DNA from: Oscillospiraceae bacterium | GTDB taxonomy: Bacteria; Bacillota; Clostridia; UBA1381; UBA9506 | Reading direction: 5' to 3' | Assembly (NCBI GenBank): GCA_015069045.1 | Contig: SVJJ01000003.1 | Coordinates: 1-44,801 of the forward strand | Length of the DNA: 44,801 nt | In this document: piece by piece, positions 1 through 7,862 of the stretch | Layout of the letters: the number at the start of each line of letters is the position of its first letter | Numbering within the stretch: position 1 is the stretch's first letter | The notes under the pieces: model-generated | What the model saw: the letters and a program-made list of their open reading frames with translations, nothing else | Databases searched by the model: none | Told to the model about the DNA's origin: nothing | Program-made: the position numbers and the translations under genes

Positions 1-572
1 TTGCAATACTCACCGCGTTTGAGAGTGGTTAAGTGGTATTCATCATCATATTTTTCGTGAGTTGTATTGTCAAACTGTAAAAAGAAATTATTATCACAAG
101 GATTTAACGAATATACATTGTTGTTAAATGAATAGGTTGCCATTCCGTCACCGGAGTTTATCGTTCCGCAGTTCTGACAAACGGCTTTAGTCCAATGGTA
201 GCCGGTATAATAAGCATCTATGCCGGGAGTACCAGAGTCAAGATTTCCTTTTCTTTCTCCATCTAAACAAGTACCGTCTGAATATCTGACATCACGATTG
301 AGTGCTGTTTCACCGCTTCGGGTATATTCAGGAACACGGTATGTCAATACTGTTGTCTGCATATTACATACACAGCAAAACTGCGTTTCGTATGTTGTGG
401 TTGCGTTGACATCAAGCTCATTCGTCCTGTTATTTGAGGAAAGCCAATTATCCGCAGGGTCCACATATTCGTTTGACTGCGCCGCAAATGTTGTTACGGG
501 GGAAATGCTTAAAAGCATACATACGGCAAGAAATGCCGACAAAATCGATTTTGTTTTATTTTTTAATTTCAT
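1..572 (-). CDS. Secreted Cys-rich protein of a mobile element (3' end cut off by window)
   Basis: This leftward gene starts at the ATG at 572-570 behind an AGGAGG site (about 583-588). It stays open for 190 codons to the window edge, so its C-terminus is missing. Residues 1-32 form a clear signal peptide: a lysine-rich start, a hydrophobic core and a TFA-AQ type cleavage site. The mature part is hydrophilic and carries two Cys-x2-Cys pairs (CVC within FCCVCN, and CQNC), which suggests a metal-binding or disulfide-linked knuckle. I do not recognise the family. It lies downstream of the replication-initiator-like gene on the same strand, so it is probably cargo or a surface protein of the same conjugative element. 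A large exported surface protein would be typical of such elements, but that is inference. Confidence 0.75.
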   Translation of the reverse strand, partial: MKLKNKTKSILSAFLAVCMLLSISPVTTFAAQSNEYVDPADNWLSSNNRTNELDVNATTTYETQFCCVCNMQTTVLTYRVPEYTRSGETALNRDVRYSDGTCLDGERKGNLDSGTPGIDAYYTGYHWTKAVCQNCGTINSGDGMATYSFNNNVYSLNPCDNNFFLQFDNTTHEKYDDEYHLTTLKRGEYC

Positions 573-669
573 TTGAGAATTTTCCTCCTGTTCAAATTTT
601 GTTTTGGTTTTGGATAGGTCTGCCAAATATCAAGGCGGCCTGTATTTTTTATATACGGATTTATTCATA

Positions 670-1512
670 TCAGCCACCGTACAAGTCGTGATTTACCTGT
701 GCAGAATAGAAGCTGTCTATCGTTGTGGGAGCATTGAATAAAACTGCAAGCATATATTTTTTGATATTTCGTACCTCGCTTGTGTTTTTCCGAAGGCTTG
801 ATAATACATACTCAATATGCTCACTGTCCAGCTTCAAGAGTTTGCTTTTTACAAGTGCTGCAGGGTAATCATCACCGGCTATTGTTAAATACTCTTTTGA
901 GGTACATACCGTTTCGGTTAAGAGTTCCACGATTTCATCAATCCGTACTTTTTCAAGCGGATTGTTAATTACCAAAATATCATACTCAATATTTTCTTTT
1001 ATGATTTCTCTGTATGCGTCAATCTCGTCCATTCCAATCCGTTCCGAATTTCCTTTTGGATTTGATTGGATAGGATTTGATATATTCGTACTTGATAAAT
1101 CAATATTTGATTTTTTTGTATTTGATATATTAGTATTTAATTGGTCGGGATTTTCCAAGATTGGGTTATCCAAAACTGGATTTTCCCGTTTAGGTTTTTC
1201 CTGTTTAGGTGAAGCCGTTTCAGGTGCTTCCAAAATGGTGTACTCAACCGTAGTAAGCTGTCCCTTTTCATTTCGTACTCGCTGCCGTATGATATATCCA
1301 TGCTGCTCCAGCTCTTTAATCGTACTGCATATACTGTCAATGCCGTCCTTGCAGATTTTGGAAAGTCCTTTTGTGGTGTAGTCCCAATTCTCCGGCAGGG
1401 AAAGCATAAGAGATAACAAACCTTTTGCTTTGAGTGAAAGGCTTGTATTTCTCAAATGGTGGTTTGACATTACGGTATAATCACGGGTTTTGTCTATTCT
1501 GAATACCGCCAT
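670..1512 (-). CDS. HTH / DUF6017 replication-initiator-like protein of an integrative element
   Basis: This 280-residue protein starts behind AAAGGAGG with good spacing. Residues 1-95 match the winged helix-turn-helix N-domain seen in Firmicute ICE and plasmid initiators (FRIDKTRDYTVMSN start, SLKAKGLL, then a wHTH ending in EKGQLTTVEYT). Residues about 105-155 are a low-complexity linker of Asn-Pro and Asn-Ile-Ser repeats. Residues about 160-280 match the DUF6017 type C-domain (EYDILV, SALRKNT-like helix, IKKYMLAVLFNAP). Proteins of this build lie at one end of Tn1549/CTn-type conjugative elements and probably start replication of the excised circle. The role is inferred from the family. 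The gene is followed by the exported protein and preceded by a small Cys-rich gene on the same strand. Confidence 0.8.
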   Translation of the reverse strand: MAVFRIDKTRDYTVMSNHHLRNTSLSLKAKGLLSLMLSLPENWDYTTKGLSKICKDGIDSICSTIKELEQHGYIIRQRVRNEKGQLTTVEYTILEAPETASPKQEKPKRENPVLDNPILENPDQLNTNISNTKKSNIDLSSTNISNPIQSNPKGNSERIGMDEIDAYREIIKENIEYDILVINNPLEKVRIDEIVELLTETVCTSKEYLTIAGDDYPAALVKSKLLKLDSEHIEYVLSSLRKNTSEVRNIKKYMLAVLFNAPTTIDSFYSAQVNHDLYGG

Positions 1513-1660
1513 ACAAAAATCCTCCTTTCGCTGATTTTATGTCACGCATTAGAAGCCGTTTTTGAGGGATAGGAATATGTTTCCATTACCTACTTGATTT
1601 AAGAGGTTAAAATCCCTTATTTTACTTGCGTAAATAATGCCTATTCCGTGACAAAAGGGT

Positions 1661-1698
1661 ACAAAAAAACAGCGTTTAGGAATTTTCCTTAACGCTGT
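1661..1698 (-). terminator. Intrinsic terminator of the small Cys-rich gene
   Basis: On the minus strand a 14-nt arm (ACAGCGTTAAGGAA) pairs with TTCCTAAACGCTGT apart from one A/A mismatch, followed by seven T. The hairpin overlaps the stop codon of the small gene at 1676-1855, so translation ends inside the terminator stem. Confidence 0.75.
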
Positions 1699-1855
1699 CG
1701 GTTTTGATATTTTGTTTTTCTATGGGTTTATACATTGTGCAGCTCGTTCCGTTATGACAATGCAAATACGGACAAAAAGGATTTTTGCTGTCAAGCAAAT
1801 ATGTGTCTTGTCCTGTTTGACAAGTGGGGCAAAGTTGCCCGGTGTCCTTGTTCAT
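1676..1855 (-). CDS. 59-residue zinc-ribbon-like protein of the mobile element
   Basis: This short leftward ORF runs from ATG (1855-1853) to TAA (1678-1676). A GGAGGA ribosome binding site lies 10 nt upstream (1866-1871). The protein has CPTC near residue 9 and a CPYLHC...C cluster near residues 28-39, six Cys/His candidates that fit a small zinc ribbon. The C-terminal third is polar. I do not recognise a named family. The good ribosome binding site, the cysteine pattern and a terminator right at the stop argue that it is real. It lies upstream of the replication-initiator-like gene, so it is probably part of the same element. Function unknown; a small DNA- or protein-binding regulator is possible. 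Confidence 0.7.
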   Translation of the reverse strand: MNKDTGQLCPTCQTGQDTYLLDSKNPFCPYLHCHNGTSCTMYKPIEKQNIKTDSVKENS

Positions 1856-1877
1856 AAAATATCTGTCCTCCGATTTC

Positions 1878-1906
1878 TTGACTATCTGAATGATTTATGG
1901 TATAAT
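1878..1906 (+). promoter_or_regulatory. Sigma-A promoter pointing away from the Cys-rich gene
   Basis: TTGACT (1878-1883), a 17-nt spacer and TATAAT (1901-1906) form a near-consensus promoter reading rightward. The predicted start is near 1913. No annotated gene lies downstream on this strand; a perfect 12-bp hairpin follows at 1955-1986. It starts only 7 nt from the ribosome binding site of the opposite-strand small gene. Confidence 0.65.
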
Positions 1907-1954
1907 CTTATTCAAGATAGCCGAAAGTTTTTAAGGCTTGTGAATGGTAAATTA

Positions 1955-1986
1955 AAAACATCACGACGGCTTTATCGTGATGTTTT
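1955..1986. terminator. Perfect 12-bp hairpin downstream of the rightward promoter
   Basis: AAAACATCACGA pairs exactly with TCGTGATGTTTT across an 8-nt loop. On the plus strand it would end a transcript of about 75 nt from the promoter at 1878-1906. The stem ends in its own T run (TTTT) rather than a long separate tract, so termination may be partial. The minus strand has a similar TTTTT. Confidence 0.5.
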
Positions 1987-2090
1987 CGGGGATAAATATT
2001 TTGTTTTTAGAGGATAAGTGCTTATGTTGACCGTCTAAAACCCTTGATTTTACGGCATTTGTGAGTAAATCCTATAAGAACACCCGTACC

Positions 2091-2137
2091 AAAGAAACGA
2101 CAATTTTCAACAAAGAAAGTTGTCGTTTCTTTTTTTA
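2091..2137. terminator. 13-bp hairpin at the ICE / ECF-transporter boundary
   Basis: AAAGAAACGACAA pairs exactly with TTGTCGTTTCTTT, and on the plus strand it is followed by eight T. It therefore works best for rightward transcripts. It also lies where the leftward ECF transporter operon should end, where its T tract is weaker. Between 1987 and 2219 I see no gene, only this hairpin and AT-rich sequence. Confidence 0.6.
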
Positions 2138-2219
2138 CTTTTATCTTTTCACTATTATCTCTTCACTGAAAACTTTTGTTTCCAGATAAAAGCGAATACA
2201 ATCTGACCTATTTCCCTTT

Positions 2220-4823
2220 TTACTCCATAAATCCGTATTTCTCTTTAATTCTATCTAACTTTTCTATCATTGGCTCCGTTATGAAGTATAAAAAAAATGC
2301 AGTGCCTATTGCATGCACTAAATCGTATGGAAAACCCATTGCAAACCCAGTCAAAAACATTTCTTTTGTAGGATTTGGCTGCCACAGTATAACAGATGCA
2401 AAATTTATAATACCACCGTAAAGAATAAGCGTTGCTAAAAATCCAAAAATGCAAAGTTCTGTTTTTGTTTTGCGAAGTAAACCTTTTCTAAAAAGCACAC
2501 CGGCTAAAAAACCAATAATGCCAAAGGCAAACATCTGCCAATAAGTAAATGGTGTCTGTCCGAAAAAGAAATTGGAAACAAACCCTGTAATGGCACCCAC
2601 TAAAAACCCTGACTCACCACCAAAGCAAACACCTACAATGATTACAATTGCAATAACAGGCTTAAACTGCGGAAGCATAAAGAATGCAGTCCGGCCGGCA
2701 ACGGCTATTGCACATAAAACGCTAATCATTACAATTTCTCTCGCCTGTGGCTTTCTGCCCTCAAAAACAAGAAAAAACGGCAGAAGTGTTTCTAAAATGA
2801 TGAGCAGACTTATCAAGTAATATTTTCTATTTCCCAAGCAGTAAAAACCTACAAATACGGTAAGGGGAATGAGCAAAAGAATGATAAAAGCCGCCATAGC
2901 TGTTCTCTTTGGTATTTTTCGTTTATTCTTGTGCAGCTGTACATTTTTCACGTCATTTTTCCGTCGGGGAATGAAGTTAATCAAAGAAAGTCCAAGTAAT
3001 AGAATACTAACGATTTGATAGATATAGCCATAAGGGCCATTGTATTGTTCCTCCAACATAAATTGCATAAGTAAAAAAAGAAAGGCAAACACGGTACCAA
3101 ACAAAACGTTTTTCAATGTTAGTTTCTTTTTACTTTCTATTTTGCATGACTCCTTATGTTTATTTTTAGAATAGATTGGCGTAATAACATCATGCTGCTC
3201 TTTTATTTCGCCACCGATGGCCAACATAATATCTTCATCCAAAACAGCACCATCTACAATGTCTCTCGCCATCCTGTTGGCAGATGTGGTGTAATAGGCT
3301 TTCCCCGAAAAGAATTTTCGGGGTATATCTTCGCTTGTAATAGCACCATCAAAGAACATACCGCATCGACATGCAAATTTTGCGCAAAACTCAATATCAT
3401 GAGAGACCATCACAATTGTAACACCACTTTTTTGCAAAATTTGAAGCATTTTTGCCAGCTTTACTTTAAAATGTGCATCCAGTCCCTTTGTCGGCTCGTC
3501 TAAAAGCAATATATCAGGCTTTTCTAAAAGCACCTGTGCAAGCGCTACCCGCTGTTGTTCGCCCCCTGACAAATCGTAAGGGTGACGGTTCAATATTCCA
3601 TGTAACTCGCAAAAATCAATAACGGCTTGTATCTCACATTCTGTTTGTTCCTTTGTCATCTTTGTATTCGATAGCATTTCATACAAGTCAAGCTCTACTG
3701 TCTTGTTCATAAATAAGCTTTGCGGATTTTGAGGCAATGCCACTATTTTTTTATTCTCTGCTATCTGAACTTTGCCGCGATACTGTTTTTCAAGGCCTAA
3801 AATAACAGATAAAGCCGTCGTTTTGCCACTACCGTTACTACCAACAAGGGCATACCATTCACCTTCCTGAACGGATAGCGAAAGGCCTTTTAAAACATCA
3901 GGCAAATCCTTTTCGTAGCGAAACCAAACATCTGAAAGGGTCAGAACTGTGTTATTTTTCGTCCGTTTCTTGTCCGCAAACTGAATGTTATTGTATAAAG
4001 GCATACAGGATAACCATTTTCTTGCATCCCTGACTGTAATTGGGCAAATTCCTTCATCTTTTTTTGAATAGTACACGCGCATGGGGGTAGGCAAAGCAAA
4101 AAACATATCATCTTCTTTTCTATGTAAAACCTCCCCAACCTTTTGTGGAATATCATCTGCAATAATATTACCATCCTTCATAACAATAACGCGGTCAGAT
4201 AACGGGAAGGCATCTTCTAACCTGTGTTCGGTCAAAACAACTGTTACCCCAAACTCCCGATTTATTTTTTTTACTGTTTCTAAAAAATTGCCTGCAGCTA
4301 TGGGGTCTAGTTGACTGGTTGGTTCATCTAAAACAAGGAGAGATGGTTGCATGACCATAACCGATGCTACATTTAAAAGTTGCTTTTGGCCACCTGACAG
4401 GTCTGTCACTTTTTTATGAAACCACTCCCCTATACCAAAGAAAGAGGCCATTTCCGAAACTCTTGCCCGAATTTCGCTTTTAGAATAGGAAAGACTTTCT
4501 AACCCAAAGGCAAGCTCATGCCATACCTTATCTGTTACAATTTGGTTGTCAGGGTTTTGAAATACAAAGCCGATTTTCTCGGCTTGCTCTTTTTGAGAAA
4601 GCGTTGTAACATCCTTACCCGCTAAATATATTGTGCCTTGTTTTTTCCCTTGAGGTGCTAAAATAGGCTTAAGTAGCCTTAAAAGGGTTGATTTTCCGCA
4701 TCCCGATTTTCCGCAAATAGTGATAAATTCCCCTTGTTCAATGGTAAGGTTTATATTGTAAAGGGCATATTTTTCCTCAACAGGATATGTAAAACTCAAA
4801 TTTTCAATTTTAATGCTTTCCAT
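2220..4823 (-). CDS. ECF transporter: fused ATPase-ATPase-S component (probable cobalamin uptake)
   Basis: This 867-residue membrane-bound protein joins parts that are usually separate genes. ATPase 1 has Walker A GKSGCGKS (38-45), LSGGQ (142-146) and LLVLDEP (162-168). ATPase 2 has GSNGSGKT (328-335), LSGGE (418-422) and LLLDEP (439-444). Residues 575-685 add several membrane helices. Residues 692-850 look like an ECF S component (substrate-binding membrane domain) with the AVAGR, LVGAITGFVSNFFFGQ and WQMFAFG features seen in the CbrT-like group. The start is fixed by AAGGAG, 8 nt upstream. It overlaps the T-component gene by 28 nt. A cobalamin riboswitch upstream points to B12 or another corrinoid as cargo; the substrate is inferred from this and not from residues. 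Confidence 0.88.
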   Translation of the reverse strand: MESIKIENLSFTYPVEEKYALYNINLTIEQGEFITICGKSGCGKSTLLRLLKPILAPQGKKQGTIYLAGKDVTTLSQKEQAEKIGFVFQNPDNQIVTDKVWHELAFGLESLSYSKSEIRARVSEMASFFGIGEWFHKKVTDLSGGQKQLLNVASVMVMQPSLLVLDEPTSQLDPIAAGNFLETVKKINREFGVTVVLTEHRLEDAFPLSDRVIVMKDGNIIADDIPQKVGEVLHRKEDDMFFALPTPMRVYYSKKDEGICPITVRDARKWLSCMPLYNNIQFADKKRTKNNTVLTLSDVWFRYEKDLPDVLKGLSLSVQEGEWYALVGSNGSGKTTALSVILGLEKQYRGKVQIAENKKIVALPQNPQSLFMNKTVELDLYEMLSNTKMTKEQTECEIQAVIDFCELHGILNRHPYDLSGGEQQRVALAQVLLEKPDILLLDEPTKGLDAHFKVKLAKMLQILQKSGVTIVMVSHDIEFCAKFACRCGMFFDGAITSEDIPRKFFSGKAYYTTSANRMARDIVDGAVLDEDIMLAIGGEIKEQHDVITPIYSKNKHKESCKIESKKKLTLKNVLFGTVFAFLFLLMQFMLEEQYNGPYGYIYQIVSILLLGLSLINFIPRRKNDVKNVQLHKNKRKIPKRTAMAAFIILLLIPLTVFVGFYCLGNRKYYLISLLIILETLLPFFLVFEGRKPQAREIVMISVLCAIAVAGRTAFFMLPQFKPVIAIVIIVGVCFGGESGFLVGAITGFVSNFFFGQTPFTYWQMFAFGIIGFLAGVLFRKGLLRKTKTELCIFGFLATLILYGGIINFASVILWQPNPTKEMFLTGFAMGFPYDLVHAIGTAFFLYFITEPMIEKLDRIKEKYGFME

Positions 4824-5689
4824 GTGTAGATCTCCTTAATTTCGATAATGATTGGCATTGCACATAAGAAAAAGTATGCTGTTAATGCCAAGATGCTTTG
4901 CAGCGAAATTTCTTCACCCTGCATCTGAGGAAAGTAAATAAATTTGATTTTTCCTAAAATAAAATGAATCAAAACATATATCCCTAAAACAACTGTGCTC
5001 AAAAGCACCCATGCATCTCTTTTAGAAAAATTATAGTTCGAAAATGCTGTTCTGTTAGGCAGTCCATAGCCTCTCGATTTCATACTGTCGGCTGTATTGA
5101 TGGCATTTTCCAAGGACCAAGTTATCATAATGGAAAGTATTTTAACTCCATGTTTTGCTCTCTCTATAAGACTCCCATTTGATATATCTCTTCCTATGCC
5201 CTTCCCCGCATTGGAAACGATTTTTATTTGTGCCTTAAACTTTGGTATAAAACAAAGCACCATAGAAAACACAAGGGATAGCGCAGGAATAAATTTCCCA
5301 AATAAGTACATAAGCTTATCGCTTGTCATAACCGCGTTAAAACACGAAAACCAGGATATAACGGATATTAGCATAACCGATGCTGATATTCCGTACATAA
5401 TGGATTCCAGCGTCAAAGGATTCCCGCTTGGTAAATAGACAAGAATCGTTATACCTTCGTGATTAAACACAGGATTCATTAAAGCCGATATAATCAGGAG
5501 TGGTAGCATATATAACAAATTAAATTTGAGTGTTTTTTTGCCACCAAGCATGACAGAATATGAAAAGCTGCAAATAAGTGAAAGTGCAAGGCATATCGGG
5601 TGCATAAACACCATTGAAAAGCCTATAACTGCCACAAAATAAATAAAATTGACGATTGGGTGATAGGTTTTAAACTCATTCATAAACAT
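4796..5689 (-). CDS. ECF transporter T component (energy-coupling membrane protein, CbiQ-like)
   Basis: This is a 297-residue integral membrane protein with about six hydrophobic segments. It has the family's cytoplasmic coupling motif: AINTADSMKSRGYG, where the S-R-G element is one of the short Ala-Arg-Gly type motifs that dock on the ATPases. It is the scaffold linking the ATPases and S domain of the fused protein encoded next, with which it overlaps by 28 nt, so translation is probably coupled. Two starts are possible, ATG 5689 and ATG 5683; AAAAGG lies 4 and 10 nt upstream respectively. Expression should be shut off by B12 through the riboswitch and terminator upstream. Confidence 0.9.
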   Translation of the reverse strand: MFMNEFKTYHPIVNFIYFVAVIGFSMVFMHPICLALSLICSFSYSVMLGGKKTLKFNLLYMLPLLIISALMNPVFNHEGITILVYLPSGNPLTLESIMYGISASVMLISVISWFSCFNAVMTSDKLMYLFGKFIPALSLVFSMVLCFIPKFKAQIKIVSNAGKGIGRDISNGSLIERAKHGVKILSIMITWSLENAINTADSMKSRGYGLPNRTAFSNYNFSKRDAWVLLSTVVLGIYVLIHFILGKIKFIYFPQMQGEEISLQSILALTAYFFLCAMPIIIEIKEIYTWKALKLKI

Positions 5690-5799
5690 GCATCCTTTTG
5701 CCTTACGTAAAATATTTGCCCACCTATAAGACTACATTATAAGACGTTTTTACAAACTCAGAGCAAATTTTATCCTTTTCATTTTCAGAAACTTGTATA

Positions 5800-5841
5800 A
5801 AAAATGTGATAATCTTTGGTTTGAACCAAAAATCATCACAG
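5800..5841 (-). terminator. Riboswitch-controlled intrinsic terminator
   Basis: On the minus strand TGTGATGATTTTTGGTT pairs with AACCAAAGATTATCACA (17 bp, two imperfect positions, very short loop), followed by TTTTTT. It lies between the cobalamin riboswitch and the ECF operon, the expected place for the off-state terminator. The stretch 5842-5954 that separates them would hold the competing antiterminator (a TTTGGTTTTG segment is a candidate). No gene lies between 5690 and 5954. Confidence 0.7.
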
Positions 5842-5954
5842 CAGTGTTTTCCTGTGTATCTCACAAATTGCAAAACCAAATCACTCCAATATAATTGAAG
5901 GATAAGCGTGCAAAACTATCATCCCTATGCTGTTTAACACGTACGGAATAACAT

Positions 5955-6165
5955 CGAAGCAGGTCTTCTGACTCGTACTATATGGAGCATTCACACCGCA
6001 TTTATACATTCAGCCTTCTCAGTTTCCCAATGACTGGCTTTCGCCTGCGAATATATAAACTTCAGTACATACAGCAGCTGTTACTGTTCCGGGTTCTAAC
6101 CGGATTTCCTTTTCACCGACTAAGCCCTTTTGGGCGGAAAATAGCCGACACTTCATGTGAATATG
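5955..6165 (-). promoter_or_regulatory. Cobalamin riboswitch
   Basis: Read leftward, this leader has the cobalamin aptamer hallmarks. There is a GGTGAAA...AAATCCGG core, then CCCGGAACAGTAACAG, a B12-box-like GCCAGTCATTGGGAAACTGAGAAGGC region, and the closing GAGTCAGAAGACCTGC that nearly every member ends with. Some core positions differ from the consensus (AACAGTAACAG where CCGCAACTGT is common). It precedes the ECF transporter operon, so adenosyl- or another cobalamin should switch off uptake. Confidence 0.85.
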
Positions 6166-6178
6166 TAATTTTTCTTAT

Positions 6179-6207
6179 ATTATAACATAATGATTAATAG
6201 ATGTAAA
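6179..6207 (-). promoter_or_regulatory. Promoter of the riboswitch/ECF transcript
   Basis: Minus strand TTTACA (6207-6202), 17-nt spacer, TATAAT (6184-6179). The predicted start near 6172 lies just ahead of the riboswitch. Confidence 0.65.
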
Positions 6208-6317
6208 TATCAAAAACATTGTTTACTACACGGATACGTTTTTAAGGGAAAATCCAAAGGGTATATAACAATTTTTTATATTAGCTTATAGCGTTTTTAA
6301 AAACCTTTAAATTAATA

Positions 6318-6347
6318 TTGACAATCTATATCTTTGTGTTATATAAT
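6318..6347 (+). promoter_or_regulatory. Promoter of the DUF1836-degV unit
   Basis: TTGACA (6318-6323), an 18-nt spacer and TATAAT (6342-6347). Transcription would start at about 6353-6355, exactly at the ATG of the next gene. Confidence 0.7.
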
Positions 6348-6353
6348 AGATGC

Positions 6354-6899
6354 ATGGATACAATAAATAAAGAGAGGCTTTCTCTGTTAGCGAAAAGCAT
6401 TCATATACCAAAATATGATGAATTGCCTAATATGGGATTGTATCTCGAACAAACAACTAAATACATAAACCAGGTTCTTGAGCCTTTGGGCTGTGTAGAA
6501 ATTACTGCATCTATGATTCGTAACTATGTGAAGATGGGATTGATAAAAAACCCTGTTAAAAAAACATATGACGCCAATCATATTGCCCATCTGCTTTGTA
6601 TCACCATGCTAAAAGTAGTTATGCCCTTAGAGAACATCCGTAAAATGTTTAAACTGCAGGAGGAAGTTTACACGGATGCTGTGGCCTATAACTATTTTTG
6701 TTTGGAACTGGAAAATGTAATTTCTTTTTGCTTTGGATTATCCAATTCAATCAAGAAAATCGGCGAAACACACTCCCTGGAAAAAGAGATGCTTCGCAGT
6801 ACGATTATTGCCATATCCCATACCATCTATTTAAACGCATGCTTTCGCTTTGTCACTGCCCAAGAGGAAAACAAAACAGAGACAGAGGATGTTAAATAG
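6354..6899 (+). CDS. DUF1836 domain protein (MerR-like winged HTH)
   Basis: This is a 181-residue protein of the DUF1836 family, common in Clostridia and often next to degV. An N-terminal MerR-like DNA-binding segment is visible (ITASMIRNYVKMGLI, then TYDANHIAHLL), followed by a helical C-domain. The start is ATG 6354. A TTG at 6318 in the same frame would place the N-terminus on the -35 box, so I reject it. No ribosome binding site precedes the ATG, and the promoter predicts a transcript starting at that base, so the mRNA may be leaderless. It probably regulates itself or the following degV, 50 nt downstream on the same strand. Target genes are unknown. Confidence 0.75.
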   Translation: MDTINKERLSLLAKSIHIPKYDELPNMGLYLEQTTKYINQVLEPLGCVEITASMIRNYVKMGLIKNPVKKTYDANHIAHLLCITMLKVVMPLENIRKMFKLQEEVYTDAVAYNYFCLELENVISFCFGLSNSIKKIGETHSLEKEMLRSTIIAISHTIYLNACFRFVTAQEENKTETEDVK

Positions 6900-6949
6900 C
6901 ATCCAGTACTGTCCTTTTAATAAAATAAAATAAGATAAGGAAGATTGTA

Positions 6950-7810
6950 ATGAAAATAAAAATTATAGCCGATTCATCTGGCGATATTGCCTCCCTGAAT
7001 GGTTTTAATTTTCAGTCCGTACCGCTGACAATTTTCACTGATGAACGCAGCTATGCGGATGATAAAGACATAGATTTGGACGATATGTTGTCCTACTTAG
7101 CAAACTACAATGGCCGTTCCTTTACCGCTTGTCCAAATACAAATGATTGGCTAGAGGCATACGAAGATGCCGAGGAGCTCTATGTGGTGACCATTACCAG
7201 CGGTCTTTCCGGAACATATAATTCTGCCAAAGCTGCTGCAGATATCTATACAGAGAAACATCCCCACGCTAAAATACATGTGTTTGATTCACTTAGCACA
7301 GGGCCGGAAATGCGTTTGATGGTTGATAAAATTGCCGAACTTGTACGAGAAAATAAACCCTTTACAGAAATTGTGGATGCCGTTACAGAATATCAAACAC
7401 ATACCCGTTTGTTTGTTATGCTGGAGTCCTTTAATAATTTAGCTAATAATGGGCGCGTTAGCAAAACCGTAGCCCATATTGCCGGTGTTCTTGGTATTCG
7501 GATTATGGCCACAGCCAGTTTAGAAGGCACTATTGAGATAAACGCAAAATGCCATGGTGAAAAAGGTGCACTTAAAAAGTTTTTATCCTGTATGAAAGAG
7601 GCCGGATATCAAGGGGGTAAGGTTTATATATCCCATTGTAGAAACAACGACTTTGCTACAAAACTGAAAACCGCTATTCTTACTGCATTTCCTGAGGCTG
7701 ATGTAGTTGTATATGAAATGGGAGGTCTTTGCAGCTACTATGCCGAAAAAGGGGGTATAATTTTAGGATGCGAATGTACCAAAGTCTATGGCACAAAGCA
7801 GCCCACCTAA
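6950..7810 (+). CDS. DegV family fatty-acid-binding protein
   Basis: This 286-residue cytosolic protein has the DegV fold. It has the N-terminal IIADSSGD motif, the ACPNTNDW segment replacing the usual TSQPS loop, TSGLSGTYNSA (which binds the lipid carboxylate in this family) and the DSLSTGPEM motif. DegV/FakB proteins hold a fatty acid for phosphorylation by FakA kinase. No fakA lies nearby, so the link to fatty-acid use here is by family only. The start ATG has AAGGA 8 nt upstream. It follows the DUF1836 gene and ends at a strong bidirectional terminator. Confidence 0.88.
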   Translation: MKIKIIADSSGDIASLNGFNFQSVPLTIFTDERSYADDKDIDLDDMLSYLANYNGRSFTACPNTNDWLEAYEDAEELYVVTITSGLSGTYNSAKAAADIYTEKHPHAKIHVFDSLSTGPEMRLMVDKIAELVRENKPFTEIVDAVTEYQTHTRLFVMLESFNNLANNGRVSKTVAHIAGVLGIRIMATASLEGTIEINAKCHGEKGALKKFLSCMKEAGYQGGKVYISHCRNNDFATKLKTAILTAFPEADVVVYEMGGLCSYYAEKGGIILGCECTKVYGTKQPT

Positions 7811-7831
7811 GCAGAAGTTCTATAGAAATAT

Positions 7832-7859
7832 AAAAGAGGCTGTATTAACAGCCTCTTTT
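7832..7859. terminator. Bidirectional terminator between degV and the HD-domain gene
   Basis: AAAAGAGGCTGT pairs exactly with ACAGCCTCTTTT (12 bp, ATTA loop). It ends in TTTTA rightward and TTTTATA leftward, and separates two converging genes. Confidence 0.85.
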
Positions 7860-7862
7860 ATA

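Noticed and set aside
220-691. Two rightward ORFs over the left-edge gene
   Set aside because: They have no ribosome binding sites and lie antisense to a leftward gene with a signal peptide and AGGAGG site.
962-1381. Rightward 139-residue Phe-rich ORF
   Set aside because: It is the antisense shadow of the Asn-rich repeat in the replication-initiator-like gene.
1712-2017. Rightward 101-residue ORF
   Set aside because: It covers the opposite-strand small gene and has no start signal. Only its last 25 codons lie beyond the rightward promoter, and these are mentioned as a possible peptide.
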